A DNA stretch of 5,549 bases from contig JAEDCY010000077.1 of the NCBI GenBank assembly GCA_016293915.1, positions 1 to 5,549 on the forward strand. Direction: 5' to 3'. Under the pieces are notes generated by a model. The model had not been told where the DNA came from and did not search any database. It saw only the letters and a program-made list of their open reading frames with translations. The position numbers and the translations under genes are program-made. Shown one piece after another: positions 5,068 through 5,549 of this stretch. Origin of the DNA: Treponema sp. Lineage in GTDB: Bacteria; Spirochaetota; Spirochaetia; Treponematales; Treponemataceae. Position 1 is the first letter of the stretch, and each line of letters opens with the position of its first letter.

Positions 5068-5184
5068 TAATGTGGGGGCTTGCGATTTGGAATATCGCCT
5101 TCCATGGCATTCGACATTTCGCGGATTCTGTCCGACATCAGTAAGTGTTATTTAATCCTTAAGCTCACAACTCATCCAAGCAAA

Positions 5185-5213
5185 ACGGGTTCAATTCCCG
5201 TATCAAACTTCCA
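5185..5213 (+). other. Isolated tRNA T-arm-like sequence (possible tRNA 3' remnant)
   Basis: ACGGG-TTCAATT-CCCGT (5185-5201) is a perfect 5-bp T-stem with a 7-base loop of the TTCRANY kind. It is followed by ATCAAACT and then TCCA at 5210-5213, close to where a tRNA 3' end should be, though one base out of register for an encoded CCA. No D-arm, anticodon arm or matching 5' acceptor strand (GTTTGAT) lies upstream, so this is not a working tRNA. A tRNA end left by recombination is one reading; coincidence is the other. Confidence 0.35.
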
Positions 5214-5220
5214 CATGTAA

Positions 5221-5245
5221 TACTATCTTAATGATGGTACTTTTT
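5221..5245 (+). terminator. Small intrinsic terminator
   Basis: TACTATC (5221-5227) pairs with GATGGTA (5233-5239) through six Watson-Crick pairs and one G-T wobble, around the loop TTAAT. C and a TTTTT run (5241-5245) follow. It is placed 8 bases after the tRNA-like 3' end and about 150 bases after the AlkD-like gene, so it could end transcripts of either. The stem is AT-rich and therefore weak. Confidence 0.45.
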
Positions 5246-5309
5246 CGAGTTTAATCTGATAGCCTAAACTTTTTAAGTATTATTTTTTGTTTCAGAAGAC
5301 TGAATCAGA

Positions 5310-5345
5310 CGTTGTGACAGAGTTTACTTCGCAAACATCGTAAAA
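5310..5345 (+). repeat. Segment related to the 456-516 intergenic sequence
   Basis: CGTTGTGACAG (5310-5320) and CAAACATCGTAAAA (5332-5345) resemble CGTTGTGCAG (456-465) and CAAACATTGTGAA (504-516), in the same order and on the same strand. The distance between the two blocks is 22 bases here and 48 there. The extra length corresponds roughly to the three octamers at 476-499. This suggests two copies of one dispersed intergenic sequence, though the matches are short. Confidence 0.35.
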
Positions 5346-5356
5346 CGGCATATTCT

Positions 5357-5440
5357 GGGGTTTTAGGGGCAAAGCCCCTAGGCGAAGGGGTGACGGAAGA
5401 CCGCGAAGCGGGCTGGAGGCAGGGGAAGGCTTTCCCCTCC
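5357..5440 (-). repeat. Structured dispersed repeat, copy 2 (inverted relative to copy 1)
   Basis: On the plus strand the order is GGGGTTT, stem TAGGGGC/GCCCCTA with loop AAA (5364-5380), the core (5381-5420), and stem AGGGGAA/TTCCCCT with loop GGCT (5421-5438). Reading the minus strand gives the same order as copy 1. The core differs at 4 of 40 aligned bases, and the CCGC-TTC-GCGG hairpin is unchanged. The end at 5440 is 6 bases from the -35 of the MATE gene. The two copies bracket the AlkD-like gene with their second (AAGGGGG/TAGGGGC) hairpins facing inward. Confidence 0.75.
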
Positions 5441-5446
5441 TTCCCA

Positions 5447-5474
5447 TTGATTTTTTCCACCATATCTTCATAAT
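5447..5474 (+). promoter_or_regulatory. Putative promoter of the MATE gene
   Basis: TTGATT (5447-5452) and CATAAT (5469-5474) are separated by 16 bases, a reasonable sigma-70 type pair. The -10 ends 8 bases before the ATG at 5483, so the start of transcription would fall at or next to the start codon. No Shine-Dalgarno is present, again pointing to a leaderless mRNA. Confidence 0.4.
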
Positions 5475-5482
5475 AGTGCGAT

Positions 5483-5549
5483 ATGAAACTTAAAGGCTTT
5501 TACTCTTCTTTGTTTACGATTGCGATTCCAATTTCTCTTCAGGCGCTTT
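5483..5549 (+). CDS. MATE-family efflux transporter, N-terminal fragment cut by the window end
   Basis: Only 22 codons are inside the window. The peptide runs from a basic MKLKGFYSSL into FTIAIPISLQAL. This short basic lead, followed by a first membrane helix carrying a (T)xAIPI-x-LQ-L pattern, is characteristic of MATE (MatE/NorM-DinF type) sodium- or proton-coupled multidrug exporters in the inner membrane. The ATG is preferred because a promoter-like pair ends just before it and the upstream sequence is non-coding repeat. Drug range and length cannot be judged from this fragment. Other polytopic membrane proteins remain possible. Confidence 0.65.
   Translation, partial: MKLKGFYSSLFTIAIPISLQAL

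Larger units (their letters stand above)
5068..5482. other. 415-base intergenic region
   Basis: No normal gene is visible. In order it holds a short hairpin GCGAT/ATCGC (5082-5098), a 24-codon minus-strand open frame (5064-5138) of doubtful reality, a tRNA T-arm-like sequence (5185-5213), a small terminator (5221-5245), and an AT-rich stretch. A segment related to the 456-516 region (5310-5345), copy 2 of the structured repeat, and the promoter of the MATE gene follow. It looks like accumulated debris plus regulatory DNA. Confidence 0.65.

Noticed and set aside
5150..5217. Functional tRNA or tmRNA gene
   Set aside because: Only the T-arm fits. There is no complementary 5' acceptor strand, D-arm or anticodon arm in the preceding 80 bases, and the CCA would be out of register.
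1..5549. CRISPR array, toxin-antitoxin pair, phage or other defence genes
   Set aside because: No regularly spaced direct repeats of 24-40 bases, no Cas, integrase or recognisable toxin motifs were seen in any frame.

Overview
The window looks like an accessory stretch of a moderately AT-rich bacterial chromosome. The gene set is several GNAT acetyltransferases, a DinB-like/DUF3795 protein, a ZIP metal transporter, an AlkD-family repair protein and a MATE pump. Together with dispersed structured intergenic repeats, it fits a host-associated (gut or rumen) Treponema-like spirochaete. That assignment is an inference from gene content and style; an anaerobic Firmicute is the main alternative.

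Left part (1-2300, + strand): the end of a GNAT acetyltransferase is followed by a 372-base non-coding stretch. This holds a degenerate 8-bp tandem repeat, a perfect hairpin, a strong extended -10 element and two tiny open frames. Next come a DinB-like/DUF3795 two-domain protein and a second GNAT whose start codon overlaps the previous stop by one base, so the two are surely co-transcribed and probably translationally coupled.

Decay zone (2310-2863): a third GNAT has lost its middle and is frameshifted. It is followed by a scrap of IS66-type transposase and a 45-bp imperfect inverted repeat, which together mark past transposition and deletion.

Middle (2864-4179, - strand): a phosphinothricin-acetyltransferase-like GNAT lies upstream of a ZIP-family divalent metal transporter, 17 bases apart. 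The transporter has its own extended -10 element.

Right part (4180-5549): an AlkD-family DNA alkylation repair gene is bracketed by two inverted copies of an ~85-bp element. Each copy is hairpin, near-identical core with its own small hairpin, then hairpin. The outer stems differ in sequence but keep their pairing, so the fold appears to be conserved. A third scrap of the core forms the last codons of the repair gene. Beyond it lie an isolated tRNA T-arm-like sequence, a small terminator, and the first 22 codons of a MATE-family efflux pump that runs off the window.

The genes do not form one obvious pathway. They read as a collection of small-molecule modification, metal import, DNA repair and efflux functions. 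No defence system, CRISPR array or complete mobile element is visible. The most unusual signals are the paired folded repeat and four genes whose -10 boxes lie only 6-8 bases before the ATG with no Shine-Dalgarno, as expected for leaderless mRNAs.
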